A stretch of DNA of 64,000 bases from positions 62,001 to 126,000 of the forward strand of contig NZ_VWSF01000010.1 of NCBI RefSeq assembly GCF_008629685.1, read 5' to 3'. The notes under the pieces are model-generated. The model ran no database searches. It was not told the origin of the DNA and saw nothing but the letters and a program-made list of their open reading frames with translations. This document shows positions 8,294 through 16,762 of this stretch, in pieces. A program made the translations under genes and the position numbers. Positions within the stretch are counted from its first letter, which is position 1, and each line of letters begins with the position of its first letter. This DNA comes from Adhaeribacter rhizoryzae (GTDB lineage: Bacteria; Bacteroidota; Bacteroidia; Cytophagales; Hymenobacteraceae).

Positions 8294-8323
8294 CAAAAGT
8301 AGGAAATATTTTCATTCCGCAAA
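8294..8323 (-). promoter_or_regulatory. Promoter of the SRP RNA gene
   Basis: Minus strand: -33 TTTG at 8323-8320, an 18-base spacer, and -7 TACTTTTG at 8301-8294. Transcription starting about four bases after the -7 element falls at the first base of the SRP RNA. Confidence 0.75.
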
Positions 8324-8432
8324 AATTATTCAGCAGAATATTTTGTTAGGCTCTTGTTAAGATTAATTATTTAGTTCTTAAGTAATTTGTAAACAGGCTT
8401 AAAAAGCCCAGGAAAAGTGGTAAAATAAATAA

Positions 8433-8440
8433 TATCTTTG
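8433..8440 (+). promoter_or_regulatory. -7 element for the ABC-F gene
   Basis: TATCTTTG matches TAnnTTTG, 20 bases before the ATG. No good -33 element is at the right distance. Confidence 0.4.
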
Positions 8441-8460
8441 CGCCTTTATTTTAAATATAT

Positions 8461-10104
8461 ATGATTTCAGTTGACGCGGTTTCGGTTGAATTTAATGGTT
8501 CGGCCTTATTTAAAGATATTTCTTTTAATATTAATGAAAACGACCGGATTGCCCTGATGGGTAAAAACGGGGCCGGAAAATCTACCCTTCTAAAAATTAT
8601 TGCCGGCGAAAGCAAACCAACCCGGGGTAAAGTTTCGGCCCCCAAAGAAGCGGTAATTGCGTATTTGCCCCAGCACTTGCTTACCGAAGACAACAGCACT
8701 GTTTTTGAGGAAGCAGCCAAAGCCTTTGCTAAAATATTGGATATGAAAAAGCAAATGGACGAGCTGAATGCCCAACTGGAAACCCGCACCGATTACGAAT
8801 CTGAAGAATATTACGCCATTATTGAGCAGGTATCGGAGCTAAGCGAAAAATATTACTCCATAGAAGAAATAAACTTTGATGCTGAAGTAGAAAAAACGCT
8901 GAAAGGTTTGGGTTTCTCGCGCGCTGATTTTACCCGCCCTACCAAAGAATTTAGCGGCGGCTGGCGCATGCGCATAGAATTAGCCAAAATATTGCTGCAG
9001 CAACCCGATTTAATATTATTAGATGAACCTACCAACCACTTAGATATTGAATCTATTCAGTGGCTCGAAGATTTTCTGGTAAATAATGCCAAAGCCGTAA
9101 TTGTTATCTCGCACGATAAAACTTTTGTAGATAATATTACCAACCGCACCATTGAAGTAACAATGGGTCGTATTTACGACTACAAAGTTACTTACACCCA
9201 ATATTTACAACTCCGCAAAGAACGCCGCGAACAACAGCAAAAGCAGTACGACGACCAGCAAAAAGAAATTGCCGAGATTCAGGGCTTTATCGATCGGTTT
9301 AAAGGCACTTACTCTAAAACTTTGCAAGTACAATCGCGGGTTAAAATGCTCGAAAAGATTGAACTGGTAGAAGTAGACGAAGTAGACACCTCGGCCCTGA
9401 ACCTGAAATTTCCGCCGGCTCCCCGCTCCGGCAACTACCCGGTTATAGCCGAAGAACTTACTAAAAAATACGGCGACCACACGGTGTTTAAAGATGCTTC
9501 ATTGGTGATTGAACGCGGCCAGAAAATAGCTTTTGTGGGTAAAAACGGCGAAGGAAAATCGACGCTGGTAAAAGCCATTATGGGCGAAATTGACTATGAC
9601 GGCAAACTGCAACTGGGCCACAACTGCATGATTGGTTACTTTGCCCAGAACCAGGCGGCTTTGCTCGACGGCGAATTAACCATTTTCCAAACCATCGATC
9701 AGATTGCAATTGGCGAAATCCGGACGAAGATAAAAGATATTCTGGGCGCCTTTATGTTTAGCGGCGATGCCATCGATAAAAAAGTTAAAATGCTCTCGGG
9801 CGGTGAAAAAACCCGTCTGGCTATGATAAAACTGTTGTTGCAGCCGGTTAACCTTTTAATTCTGGATGAGCCTACCAACCATTTAGATATTAAAACCAAG
9901 GATATTTTAAAAGATGCCCTCAAAGCTTTCGATGGTACTTTAATATTGGTGTCGCATGATCGCGATTTCCTGGATGGCTTAGCCGAAAAAGTTTTTGAGT
10001 TTGGTAATAAGCGCATCAAAGAACATTTCGAAGACATAAACGGCTTTTTGCGCAATAAAAAAATGGAAAATCTGCGCGAGATAGAAAGAACCACCGCTAA
10101 GTAA
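8461..10104 (+). CDS. ABC-F family ATPase (ribosome-associated, EttA/Uup-like)
   Basis: 547 aa with two ABC domains in one chain and no membrane segments, the ABC-F layout. Domain 1: Walker A GKNGAGKST at 34-42, signature FSGGW near 164, Walker B LILLDEPTNHLDIESI. A Gln/Lys/Glu-rich linker helix pair follows (RREQQQKQYDDQQKEIAEIQ). Domain 2: Walker A GKNGEGKST near 360, signature LSGGEKTR at 445, LLILDEPTNHLDIKT. Such proteins act at the ribosomal E site to relieve stalls. Which subfamily it belongs to, and whether it affects antibiotic response, cannot be decided here. It is monocistronic with its own terminator. Confidence 0.92.
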   Translation: MISVDAVSVEFNGSALFKDISFNINENDRIALMGKNGAGKSTLLKIIAGESKPTRGKVSAPKEAVIAYLPQHLLTEDNSTVFEEAAKAFAKILDMKKQMDELNAQLETRTDYESEEYYAIIEQVSELSEKYYSIEEINFDAEVEKTLKGLGFSRADFTRPTKEFSGGWRMRIELAKILLQQPDLILLDEPTNHLDIESIQWLEDFLVNNAKAVIVISHDKTFVDNITNRTIEVTMGRIYDYKVTYTQYLQLRKERREQQQKQYDDQQKEIAEIQGFIDRFKGTYSKTLQVQSRVKMLEKIELVEVDEVDTSALNLKFPPAPRSGNYPVIAEELTKKYGDHTVFKDASLVIERGQKIAFVGKNGEGKSTLVKAIMGEIDYDGKLQLGHNCMIGYFAQNQAALLDGELTIFQTIDQIAIGEIRTKIKDILGAFMFSGDAIDKKVKMLSGGEKTRLAMIKLLLQPVNLLILDEPTNHLDIKTKDILKDALKAFDGTLILVSHDRDFLDGLAEKVFEFGNKRIKEHFEDINGFLRNKKMENLREIERTTAK

Positions 10105-10129
10105 AATTTCTTTTTACTGAATATTTCGG

Positions 10130-10176
10130 AATACCACTCCCGGGAATTTGCTTCCGAAGAGTGGTATTTTTATTTT
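10130..10176 (+). terminator. Intrinsic terminator of the ABC-F gene
   Basis: 10-bp stem AATACCACTC/GAGTGGTATT with a 19-base loop, followed by TTTTTATTTT. Confidence 0.75.
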
Positions 10177-10234
10177 AAATTCATCAATAATATTGTTGTA
10201 AAAATATTGTTTGGTAAAAGAATCTGGTAAATCC

Positions 10235-10265
10235 TTTAATCTGCGGAAATCTGTGTTTAATTTTG
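10235..10265 (+). promoter_or_regulatory. Candidate promoter giving a leaderless guaA mRNA
   Basis: TTTA at 10235-10238 (three of four matches to TTTG), a 19-base spacer, and -7 TAATTTTG at 10258-10265. Only three bases separate it from the guaA ATG, so the predicted start of transcription is at or next to that ATG. Confidence 0.4.
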
Positions 10266-10268
10266 CGC

Positions 10269-11798
10269 ATGCCAGAGAAAATTATCATCCTCGATTTTGG
10301 CTCGCAATACACCCAGTTAATTGCCCGTCGGGTGCGCGAGCTCAATGTTTACTGCGAAATATTTCCTTATAATAAATTACCGGAACTCACCCCGGACGTA
10401 AAAGGGCTGATTTTATCGGGTAGCCCTTGCTCCGTGCGCGATGCCGACCATCCTAACCCGGACATTAGCCAGTACCGCAGCCAGGTGCCGGTATTGGGGG
10501 TTTGTTACGGGGCCCAGTTGCTGGCCCACGAAAATGGCGGCGAAGTTTTGCCTTCAACCATCCGGGAATACGGCCGGGCCCGTTTGGGTGAGGTGCATGC
10601 CACGAGCCGCCTGATGAAAGAAATTACCATTGGTTCGCAGGTTTGGATGTCGCACGGCGATACCATTAAACATATTCCGGGCAATTTCGAAATTATTGCC
10701 AGCACCGATTCGGTAGCGGTGGCCGCTTATAAAATAGCCGACGAAGAAACGTACGGCATTCAGTTTCACCCGGAAGTAACGCACTCCACCGAAGGTAAAA
10801 CGGTATTGCGGAATTTTGTGGTACATATTTGCGCTTGCTCCCAGGACTGGACGCCCGACCAATTTATTGAAACCACAGTAGCGGATCTGCAAAACCAGAT
10901 TGGCGACGACAAAGTAGTTTTAGGCTTATCGGGCGGTGTAGATTCGTCGGTAGCGGCCATGCTCATTCACCAGGCTATTGGTAAAAATTTGTACTGCATA
11001 TTCGTAGACAACGGCTTGCTCCGCAAAGATGAGTTCGAAACGGTTTTGGAATCGTATAAGCACATGGGCCTAAACGTGAAAGGCGTAGATGCCCGCGACC
11101 GGTTTTACAGTGCTTTGGCCGGCATTTCAGACCCTGAATTAAAGCGCAAAGCCATTGGCCGGGTCTTTATAGAAGTGTTCGATGACGAAGCGCACCAGCT
11201 GACCGATGTAAAATGGCTGGCGCAAGGCACCATTTACCCCGATGTAATTGAGTCGGTATCGGTAAAAGGGCCATCGGCTACCATTAAATCGCACCACAAC
11301 GTAGGGGGTCTGCCCGACTTTATGAAGCTGAAAGTAGTAGAGCCCCTCAAGGCTTTATTTAAAGATGAAGTGCGGTTGGTAGGAAAAACCCTTAAAATTG
11401 ATGACTTGATTCTGAGCCGCCATCCTTTTCCAGGGCCTGGTTTGGCGATTAGGATTATTGGCGATATTACCCCGCAAAAAGTAGCTGTGCTGCAGGAAGT
11501 AGATCATATATTTATTTCTAACTTACGTAAGTATGAGTTATACAACGAGGTATGGCAGGCCGGCGCTATCTTGTTGCCCATCCAAACGGTGGGCGTAATG
11601 GGCGACGAACGTACCTACGAAAACGTGGTAAGCCTGCGGGCCGTAACTAGCGTTGATGGCATGACAGCCGACTGGGCGCATTTGCCGTATGAGTTTTTAG
11701 CGAATGTTTCTAACGAAATTATAAATAAAGTGAAAGGCGTAAACCGGGTGGTTTACGATATTAGTTCCAAACCCCCTGCCACCATCGAATGGGAATAA
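10269..11798 (+). CDS. guaA: GMP synthase (glutamine-hydrolysing)
   Basis: 509 aa from ATG 10269; a TTG two codons earlier is unlikely because the family begins with this [20 protein letters not shown] segment. It makes GMP from XMP, ATP and glutamine. Class I amidotransferase domain: nucleophile Cys79 in GVCYGAQ, His167 and Glu169 in FHPE. ATP pyrophosphatase domain: PP loop LSGGVDSS at 220-227. The C-terminal dimerisation and XMP-binding domain ends with the usual KPPATIEWE. The downstream binding-protein gene begins at the stop codon, and hemL follows, so the three probably form an operon. Confidence 0.97.
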   Translation: MPEKIIILDFGSQYTQLIARRVRELNVYCEIFPYNKLPELTPDVKGLILSGSPCSVRDADHPNPDISQYRSQVPVLGVCYGAQLLAHENGGEVLPSTIREYGRARLGEVHATSRLMKEITIGSQVWMSHGDTIKHIPGNFEIIASTDSVAVAAYKIADEETYGIQFHPEVTHSTEGKTVLRNFVVHICACSQDWTPDQFIETTVADLQNQIGDDKVVLGLSGGVDSSVAAMLIHQAIGKNLYCIFVDNGLLRKDEFETVLESYKHMGLNVKGVDARDRFYSALAGISDPELKRKAIGRVFIEVFDDEAHQLTDVKWLAQGTIYPDVIESVSVKGPSATIKSHHNVGGLPDFMKLKVVEPLKALFKDEVRLVGKTLKIDDLILSRHPFPGPGLAIRIIGDITPQKVAVLQEVDHIFISNLRKYELYNEVWQAGAILLPIQTVGVMGDERTYENVVSLRAVTSVDGMTADWAHLPYEFLANVSNEIINKVKGVNRVVYDISSKPPATIEWE

Positions 11799-11800
11799 AA

Positions 11801-13504
11801 ATGTATCAATGTTCTTTCTTAAAAGCCAGGCCGGTAATTTACTGGCTGGCTTTTTTGTTCTTACCCGTAACCGTAATAGCGCAATCGGCCGGAGAATTAG
11901 ATACGCGACTGCAAAACGGGCGTTTGCTCCTGGATCAGCAAAAATATGAAATGGCGATGGCCGAATTTGTGCCGGTGGTGAATGCGCAAAAAAATTACCG
12001 GAATTTACCGCAGGCACTTTATTTATATAGTGTAGCGGCTTTAAATGCCAAACGCATCCGGGAAGCGGGCGGCCGCATCGATCAGTTGTTGCAGCAATTC
12101 CCGGCGTGGGAAAATCTGGATGAAGCCCGGTACGTGGGTGCTGCGATTGCGTTTGAACAAAAAGATAATGCCAAAGCTATGGCCTTGTTAGAGGCGATTA
12201 AGGCCAAAGAATTTGATGATGAAAAAGCGCAAATTAAAAGCCTTTACCTGCCCCGCATAACTGAAAAAGACGTTTTTACCCAGCTTTACCGTCAGTACCC
12301 CGATGACCGCGAATTAGCTGTTGTTTACGCCGATAAATTAGCCGGCGGTTGGTACACCGAAGCAGATAAAGAAACTTTGGAAAATATTGTTTCTAAATTT
12401 AAACTCGATAAAAAGAAATATTCGGGCAAGGCTTTGGCCAGCGGCCGTAAAACCCAGTATAATGTGGCGGTGCTGCTGCCTTTTGGCTTAAACGAGCCCA
12501 ACAGCTCCCAGGCTTTACGCAAAAACCAGTTTGTTTCGGATTTATACGCCGGTATGCAAATGGCTAAAGACTCCCTGGCACGTAACAACATTATTTTAAA
12601 CTTATATGCCTACGATGCTCCCGCCGATACCAATCGGGTAAAAAAGGTTCTTAATTTACCCGAAATGGCCAACATGGATTTAATTATTGGCCCCGTTTAT
12701 AAATCGGCTAATAAAATTATATCGCGTTTTGCTCAACAGCACCAGATTATTGCGGTAAACCCCTTATCAGATGATATTAGTTTAATCCGCAACAATCCTT
12801 ACCTCTATTTATTTCAGCCTTCAATAGCTACGCAGGCCCGTAAAAGCGCCAATTTTGCCTATGATAATTTCGGACCCAAAGGTGCGGTTATTGTTTACAG
12901 CAACACCACCGACGGCATGGAGTTTGCGCGGGTTTACCGGTCAGAATTTGAAAAGCGCGGCGGTAAAGTTTTATTATCGAAAGCTGTTAGTCCCAGCAGT
13001 ACCGCTTCCGGTTTATATACCGGCGTCGATTTTGCCAATGTTGGTCATTTAATGATTGCCTCCAACAGCATGCCGGTAGCGGTAAACACCATTAGTACCC
13101 TCGAACGTCTGAACAATAAAATTCCGGTTATTACCTTTTCTTCCTGGCTGGAGGTTAGCCAAATAAATCTGAACCAACTAGATAATCAGGAAATTTATTT
13201 TTTAAGTCCTAAGTTTGTAGATACCTCTTTGCCAACGGTTCGGGAGTTTAAAAAAGATTATTCGGCTCGCTACCATATTCCGCCTTCGGTATATGCTTAC
13301 ACCGGTTTCGATTTGCTTTATTATTTTGGCAATATTCTGGCACGGCACGGGGCTCATTTTAACAGTACCCTCGCTACCGAAGGCCCTATATCGGGCGCTT
13401 TTTTTCAAGGCATTGGCTTTACCGCTGAGCGCGATAACCAATATATTCCTTTATTAAAGCTGGATAATCTGCAGTTAAACGTAGTGAATCCGGTTTTTAA
13501 ATAA
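11801..13504 (+). CDS. Periplasmic ligand-binding-like protein (LppC/amino-acid-binding fold) with helical-repeat N-terminus
   Basis: 567 aa from ATG 11801, which has GGGA seven bases upstream; another ATG at 11789 overlaps the end of guaA. The signal peptide ends near VTVIAQS. Residues 30-190 look like TPR-type helical repeats (DQQKYEMAMAEFVPVV). From about 215 a type-I periplasmic-binding fold begins, NVAVLLPFGLNEP, with DLIIGPVYKSA and AVNPLSDD, resembling LppC/LpoA and branched-chain amino acid receptors. No permease or ATPase genes are nearby, so a transport role is doubtful; an envelope or peptidoglycan-related role as in LpoA is possible. Confidence 0.8.
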   Translation: MYQCSFLKARPVIYWLAFLFLPVTVIAQSAGELDTRLQNGRLLLDQQKYEMAMAEFVPVVNAQKNYRNLPQALYLYSVAALNAKRIREAGGRIDQLLQQFPAWENLDEARYVGAAIAFEQKDNAKAMALLEAIKAKEFDDEKAQIKSLYLPRITEKDVFTQLYRQYPDDRELAVVYADKLAGGWYTEADKETLENIVSKFKLDKKKYSGKALASGRKTQYNVAVLLPFGLNEPNSSQALRKNQFVSDLYAGMQMAKDSLARNNIILNLYAYDAPADTNRVKKVLNLPEMANMDLIIGPVYKSANKIISRFAQQHQIIAVNPLSDDISLIRNNPYLYLFQPSIATQARKSANFAYDNFGPKGAVIVYSNTTDGMEFARVYRSEFEKRGGKVLLSKAVSPSSTASGLYTGVDFANVGHLMIASNSMPVAVNTISTLERLNNKIPVITFSSWLEVSQINLNQLDNQEIYFLSPKFVDTSLPTVREFKKDYSARYHIPPSVYAYTGFDLLYYFGNILARHGAHFNSTLATEGPISGAFFQGIGFTAERDNQYIPLLKLDNLQLNVVNPVFK

Positions 13505-13522
13505 TCAACTTTTATTTATTGC

Positions 13523-14830
13523 ATGAACGAACGATCTAATTCTAATAGCCTTAAATTATTTGAGCAGGCCCAGGAGCTTATTCCGGGTGGAGTAAATTCG
13601 CCAGTCCGGGCTTTTAAAGCCGTGGGCGGCAACCCGGTTTTTATGAAATCGGCCAAAGGTGCTTTTTTGTACGATGAAGACGGCAACGATTACCTGGATT
13701 TAATTAATTCCTGGGGCCCCATGATTATGGGCCATGCCTGCGAAATGGTGCAGGATGCGGTAAAAGAAGTATTGCCCCACTCCTTTTCTTACGGCGCTCC
13801 TACCCGCCGCGAAGTTGAAATGGCGGAGTTAATTATCAGCATGGTTCCTTCCATTGAAAAAGTGCGGATGGTAAACTCTGGCACCGAAGCCACAATGTCG
13901 GCCATTAGGGTAGCGCGCGGCTTTACCGGCCGCGATAAAATTATTAAGTTCGAAGGTTGTTACCACGGCCACGGCGATTCTTTTTTAATTTCGGCGGGTA
14001 GCGGCGCTATTACCTTGGGCGTACCCGATAGCCCCGGCGTAACCAAAGGCGTAGCGCAAGATACCATTACGGTGCCTTACAATAACTTAGAAGCCGTAAA
14101 GCAAGCCGTAGAAGCTGCTCCAGGGCAAATTGCCGCCATTATTATTGAGCCGGTAGTAGGCAATATGGGCTTGGTAGCGCCGGTGCGCGGGTTTCTGGAA
14201 GGTTTACGGGAAATTTGTACCAGAGAAAATATTGTTTTAATATTCGATGAAGTAATGACCGGTTTCCGGTTGGCCAAAGGCGGTGCGCAGGAACGTTTTG
14301 GCGTTATGCCGGATATGACTACGTTGGGTAAAATTATTGGGGGCGGTTTTCCGGTAGGCGCTTACGGTGGCCGGAAAGACATTATGGATGCCGTAGCGCC
14401 GGCCGGACCAGTTTACCAGGCGGGTACTTTATCGGGCAATCCGGTAGCCATGGCAGCCGGTTTAGCCATGCTGCGCTACTTAAACGAACACGACGAAGTT
14501 TATAATTACCTAGAAAATATTTCGGATAAGCTGGTAACCGGCATGCGCGAGAACATGGATAAACTGGGCTTAAATTATACCATTAACCGGGTCGGCTCTA
14601 TGTTCAGTATATTCTTTACCCGCCAGCCCGTTACAGATTTCGAATCGGCTAAAAAATCGGACCTGAAGTTATTCGGGCAATATTTTAACAATATGCTGAA
14701 CCGCGGAATTTACCTGGCTCCTTCCCAGTTCGAAACATTGTTTATCTCTACCGCTATTACCGACGAACTCGCCGATAAATATTTAAAAGCTAATTTTGAA
14801 TCGTTGCAGGAACTTAAAAATCAACGCTAG
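13523..14830 (+). CDS. hemL: Glutamate-1-semialdehyde 2,1-aminomutase
   Basis: 435 aa, full length. It converts glutamate-1-semialdehyde to 5-aminolevulinate in C5-pathway heme synthesis, using PLP. It opens with LFEQAQELIPGGVNSPVRAF, the HemL start. NSGTEATMSAIRVARG binds cofactor phosphate, FDEVMTGFR holds the PLP-nitrogen Asp, and Lys270 in TLGKIIGGG is the Schiff-base lysine. It begins 18 bases after the binding-protein gene. The flexible Gly-rich lid and YQAGTLSGNPVAMAAG are intact. Confidence 0.96.
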   Translation: MNERSNSNSLKLFEQAQELIPGGVNSPVRAFKAVGGNPVFMKSAKGAFLYDEDGNDYLDLINSWGPMIMGHACEMVQDAVKEVLPHSFSYGAPTRREVEMAELIISMVPSIEKVRMVNSGTEATMSAIRVARGFTGRDKIIKFEGCYHGHGDSFLISAGSGAITLGVPDSPGVTKGVAQDTITVPYNNLEAVKQAVEAAPGQIAAIIIEPVVGNMGLVAPVRGFLEGLREICTRENIVLIFDEVMTGFRLAKGGAQERFGVMPDMTTLGKIIGGGFPVGAYGGRKDIMDAVAPAGPVYQAGTLSGNPVAMAAGLAMLRYLNEHDEVYNYLENISDKLVTGMRENMDKLGLNYTINRVGSMFSIFFTRQPVTDFESAKKSDLKLFGQYFNNMLNRGIYLAPSQFETLFISTAITDELADKYLKANFESLQELKNQR

Positions 14831-14851
14831 CAACAGCACATATAATATTTT

Positions 14852-14881
14852 AAAAAGGCTCCTTAAACCGGAGCTTTTTTG
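14852..14881 (+). terminator. Probable terminator of the guaA-hemL operon
   Basis: Short GCTCC/GGAGC stem extended by A-T pairs with one bulge, ending in six Ts. Confidence 0.6.
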
Positions 14882-14970
14882 CTTTAGCAGCAGGTTTCTT
14901 CTATAAGCAGCACGCAAGCCAATATTTAGCTTCTTACCCATGTGGCTTGAATTTAGCCTTAACCCGGCGA

Positions 14971-15000
14971 TTTGATAATAACTAATTATTTATAATTTTA
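14971..15000 (+). promoter_or_regulatory. Candidate promoter of dcd
   Basis: TTTG at 14971-14974, an 18-base spacer and TAATTTTA at 14993-15000, one mismatch from TAnnTTTG. It leaves a leader of about 18 bases. Confidence 0.45.
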
Positions 15001-15022
15001 CATAAGATACTAGCAGCACCCC

Positions 15023-15559
15023 ATGATTTTAACTGATAAAGAGATACTAGCCCAGATTGCCAAAGGAAATATTTTAATAGAACCCTTTGACCGCGCTTTT
15101 TTGGGTACCAACTCTTACGATGTGCATTTAGGCAAATATTTAGCTACTTACAAAGACCCTATTATTGATGCCCGTAAACACAACGAAATAGCCGTATTTG
15201 AAATACCTGACGAAGGATTCGTATTGCAGCCCAACACTTTGTATTTAGGTGTAACCCAGGAATATACCGAATCGCATGCCCATGTTCCTTTTCTGGAAGG
15301 TAAATCCAGTGTAGGACGTTTAGGCATTGATATTCATGCTACAGCCGGTAAAGGCGATGTAGGTTTCTGCAACACCTGGACTTTAGAAATTTCGGTTACG
15401 CAGCAAGTAAAAGTTTACTATGGTATGCCCATTGGGCAATTAATTTACTTTGAAGTAAAAGGCGAAATAGAAAATTTATACAACAAGAAATCTTCTGCCA
15501 AATACAACGAACGCACCGTAAAACCCGTTGAATCAATGATGTGGAAGAATAAATGGTAA
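15023..15559 (+). CDS. dcd: dCTP deaminase (or bifunctional dCTP deaminase/dUTPase)
   Basis: 178 aa, the normal size. It deaminates dCTP to dUTP for thymidylate synthesis. The trimeric dUTPase fold is visible: NSYDVHLGKYLATY, LQPNTLYLGVTQEYTE, EGKSSVGRLGIDIHATAG (phosphate motif with SSVGR), and the catalytic Glu within TWTLEISV. The C-terminal KYNERTVKPVES resembles the lid. No neighbours share its pathway. Distinguishing a monofunctional enzyme from one with dUTPase activity would need alignment of the motif-4 region. Confidence 0.92.
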   Translation: MILTDKEILAQIAKGNILIEPFDRAFLGTNSYDVHLGKYLATYKDPIIDARKHNEIAVFEIPDEGFVLQPNTLYLGVTQEYTESHAHVPFLEGKSSVGRLGIDIHATAGKGDVGFCNTWTLEISVTQQVKVYYGMPIGQLIYFEVKGEIENLYNKKSSAKYNERTVKPVESMMWKNKW

Positions 15560-15723
15560 TAACACCAATATTTATTGCCTTAGAAAATTTACAATTTTAC
15601 TTTTAATATTTTAGGTATTACTGCTGGCGTTTTCGTATGCTTTATAGTAAGCGGCAACTTTTTTAGCCTAACGGGTGTTTTTAAGTAGTCGTGCCAGTAC
15701 TGAACCTAAACTAAGATAAAGAT

Positions 15724-16206
15724 ATGAAAAAGATAATTGTAATGTCCTGCCTGGTTTTTGTTTCGGCCTTTAGTGCCATAGCTCAAGATAACAAAGGTAC
15801 AGCAGCCGAAAGAGCTAAACGTTTGTCGGACCACATGATTCAGGAATTAAAACTGAATAATTATCAGGCCAACCGTTTACGCGAAATAAACGAAGAGAAG
15901 GTTAGCAAAATGGTTGACATCGAAAAGAAATATGCCAGTGACCCTGCTTTGGTTGATAAAAACTGTTTGGGTGTTTGTAAAGAGCGTGATCAGGAATTAG
16001 AAAGCTTCTTGAGTTCTGACCAATATAGCATGTATTACGGCGCCCGTAGTAAATATTATAAATACGACAAAGATTTTGCTGCCCAAATTGGGGCTAAACC
16101 CACCATTGCGGGTAAACAAAATAAAACTGTTTTACCAGTAGGCGAAACAAAAGTAGTTCCGGTTAAAAAGACTACCGCTGTTATTTCTGCCGATGATTCT
16201 AAATAA
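15724..16206 (+). CDS. Small secreted protein, Spy/CpxP-like helical hairpin
   Basis: 160 aa with a signal peptide cleaved near AIAQDN (residue 21). The mature helical region AERAKRLSDHMIQELKLNNY then QANRLREINEEK resembles the LTxxQ motif of Spy/CpxP-type periplasmic proteins, which are often found as unnamed proteins in Bacteroidota. Two Cys (KNCLGVCKE) could form a disulfide. The tail from about residue 125 is Lys/Val/Thr-rich and probably disordered. It stands alone with a terminator behind it. A periplasmic chaperone role is inferred only from the motif. Confidence 0.65.
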   Translation: MKKIIVMSCLVFVSAFSAIAQDNKGTAAERAKRLSDHMIQELKLNNYQANRLREINEEKVSKMVDIEKKYASDPALVDKNCLGVCKERDQELESFLSSDQYSMYYGARSKYYKYDKDFAAQIGAKPTIAGKQNKTVLPVGETKVVPVKKTTAVISADDSK

Positions 16207-16237
16207 TATTATTGCCCCAATATTAAGGCAGTAAACA

Positions 16238-16276
16238 AAAAGGCCTCACTTCTAATAAAGTGAGGCCTTTTTTTTA
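16238..16276. terminator. Bidirectional terminator between the 160-aa gene and gldC
   Basis: Perfect 14-bp stem AAAAGGCCTCACTT and complement with a six-base loop, T tract on the plus strand and A run on the left serving the convergent gldC. Confidence 0.9.
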
Positions 16277-16302
16277 ATAAAACAGGGCTAAGTATACGCA
16301 GA

Positions 16303-16647
16303 TTATTGTTGTGGTTGTACCTGACCTTCTTCTTCCAGGTGTTTTCCTAATTCCTCACACAAGGCCCGCATTTTTTTTGCCATTACTTCGTCGCCGGTGG
16401 CGGTTAAAATGGTTTGGGCCATAGACCCAATGGTATCTAAATAAAAATGCTTCATTTCGTCAACGGGCATGTCTTTGGTCCAAAGATCCATTTTCATGGT
16501 ACCCTCCTGGTTGCGGTCCCAAAGGGCAATATTTATAGCTTTCGCAAAATGTATTTGTTCACCGGCATCAGTGGCCCGCCAGCTAATGGCTTCCGGAATA
16601 TTCTGATCATCAAGGGCTACGCTGAAATATATTTCTGATTTTTTCAT
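16303..16647 (-). CDS. gldC: Gliding motility protein GldC
   Basis: 114 aa from ATG 16647; the frame runs further upstream but the family starts with KKSEIYFSVALDDQNIPE, and a -7 element lies between. No signal peptide. The body WRATDAGEQIHFAKAINIAL and LWTKDMPVDEMKHF is typical of GldC. GldC is a small protein required for or supporting gliding in Flavobacterium, with unknown chemistry. It lies next to dnaN and near gldA/F/G on the same strand. The C-terminus is Glu/Gln-rich. Confidence 0.88.
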   Translation of the reverse strand: MKKSEIYFSVALDDQNIPEAISWRATDAGEQIHFAKAINIALWDRNQEGTMKMDLWTKDMPVDEMKHFYLDTIGSMAQTILTATGDEVMAKKMRALCEELGKHLEEEGQVQPQQ

Positions 16648-16671
16648 GACAATTTTACCTAAATTTTTGCG

Positions 16672-16679
16672 CAAAGGTA
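16672..16679 (-). promoter_or_regulatory. -7 element for gldC
   Basis: TACCTTTG on the minus strand fits TAnnTTTG and lies 24 bases before the gldC ATG; no clear -33. It supports the shorter gldC start. Confidence 0.4.
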
Positions 16680-16713
16680 AAGTAAAAGCCGGGTAATACC
16701 AGAAGTAAGAACA

Positions 16714-16740
16714 CAAAAAAAGGGGAACTCCTCCCCTTTT
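16714..16740 (-). terminator. Terminator downstream of dnaN
   Basis: On the minus strand AAAAGGGGA pairs with TCCCCTTTT across a short loop and runs into seven Ts. Confidence 0.75.
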
Positions 16741-16762
16741 CTGTTATAGCGATATTTTAAAC

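Noticed and set aside
8087-8460. tRNA gene in the gap before the ABC-F gene
   Set aside because: The structured segment is SRP RNA; no cloverleaf or T-loop GTTCRA pattern fits. No tRNA was found elsewhere in the window either.
10269-14830. ABC amino-acid importer formed by the guaA-linked binding protein
   Set aside because: No permease or importer ATPase is adjacent, and the N-terminal helical repeats point to an LppC-like protein instead.
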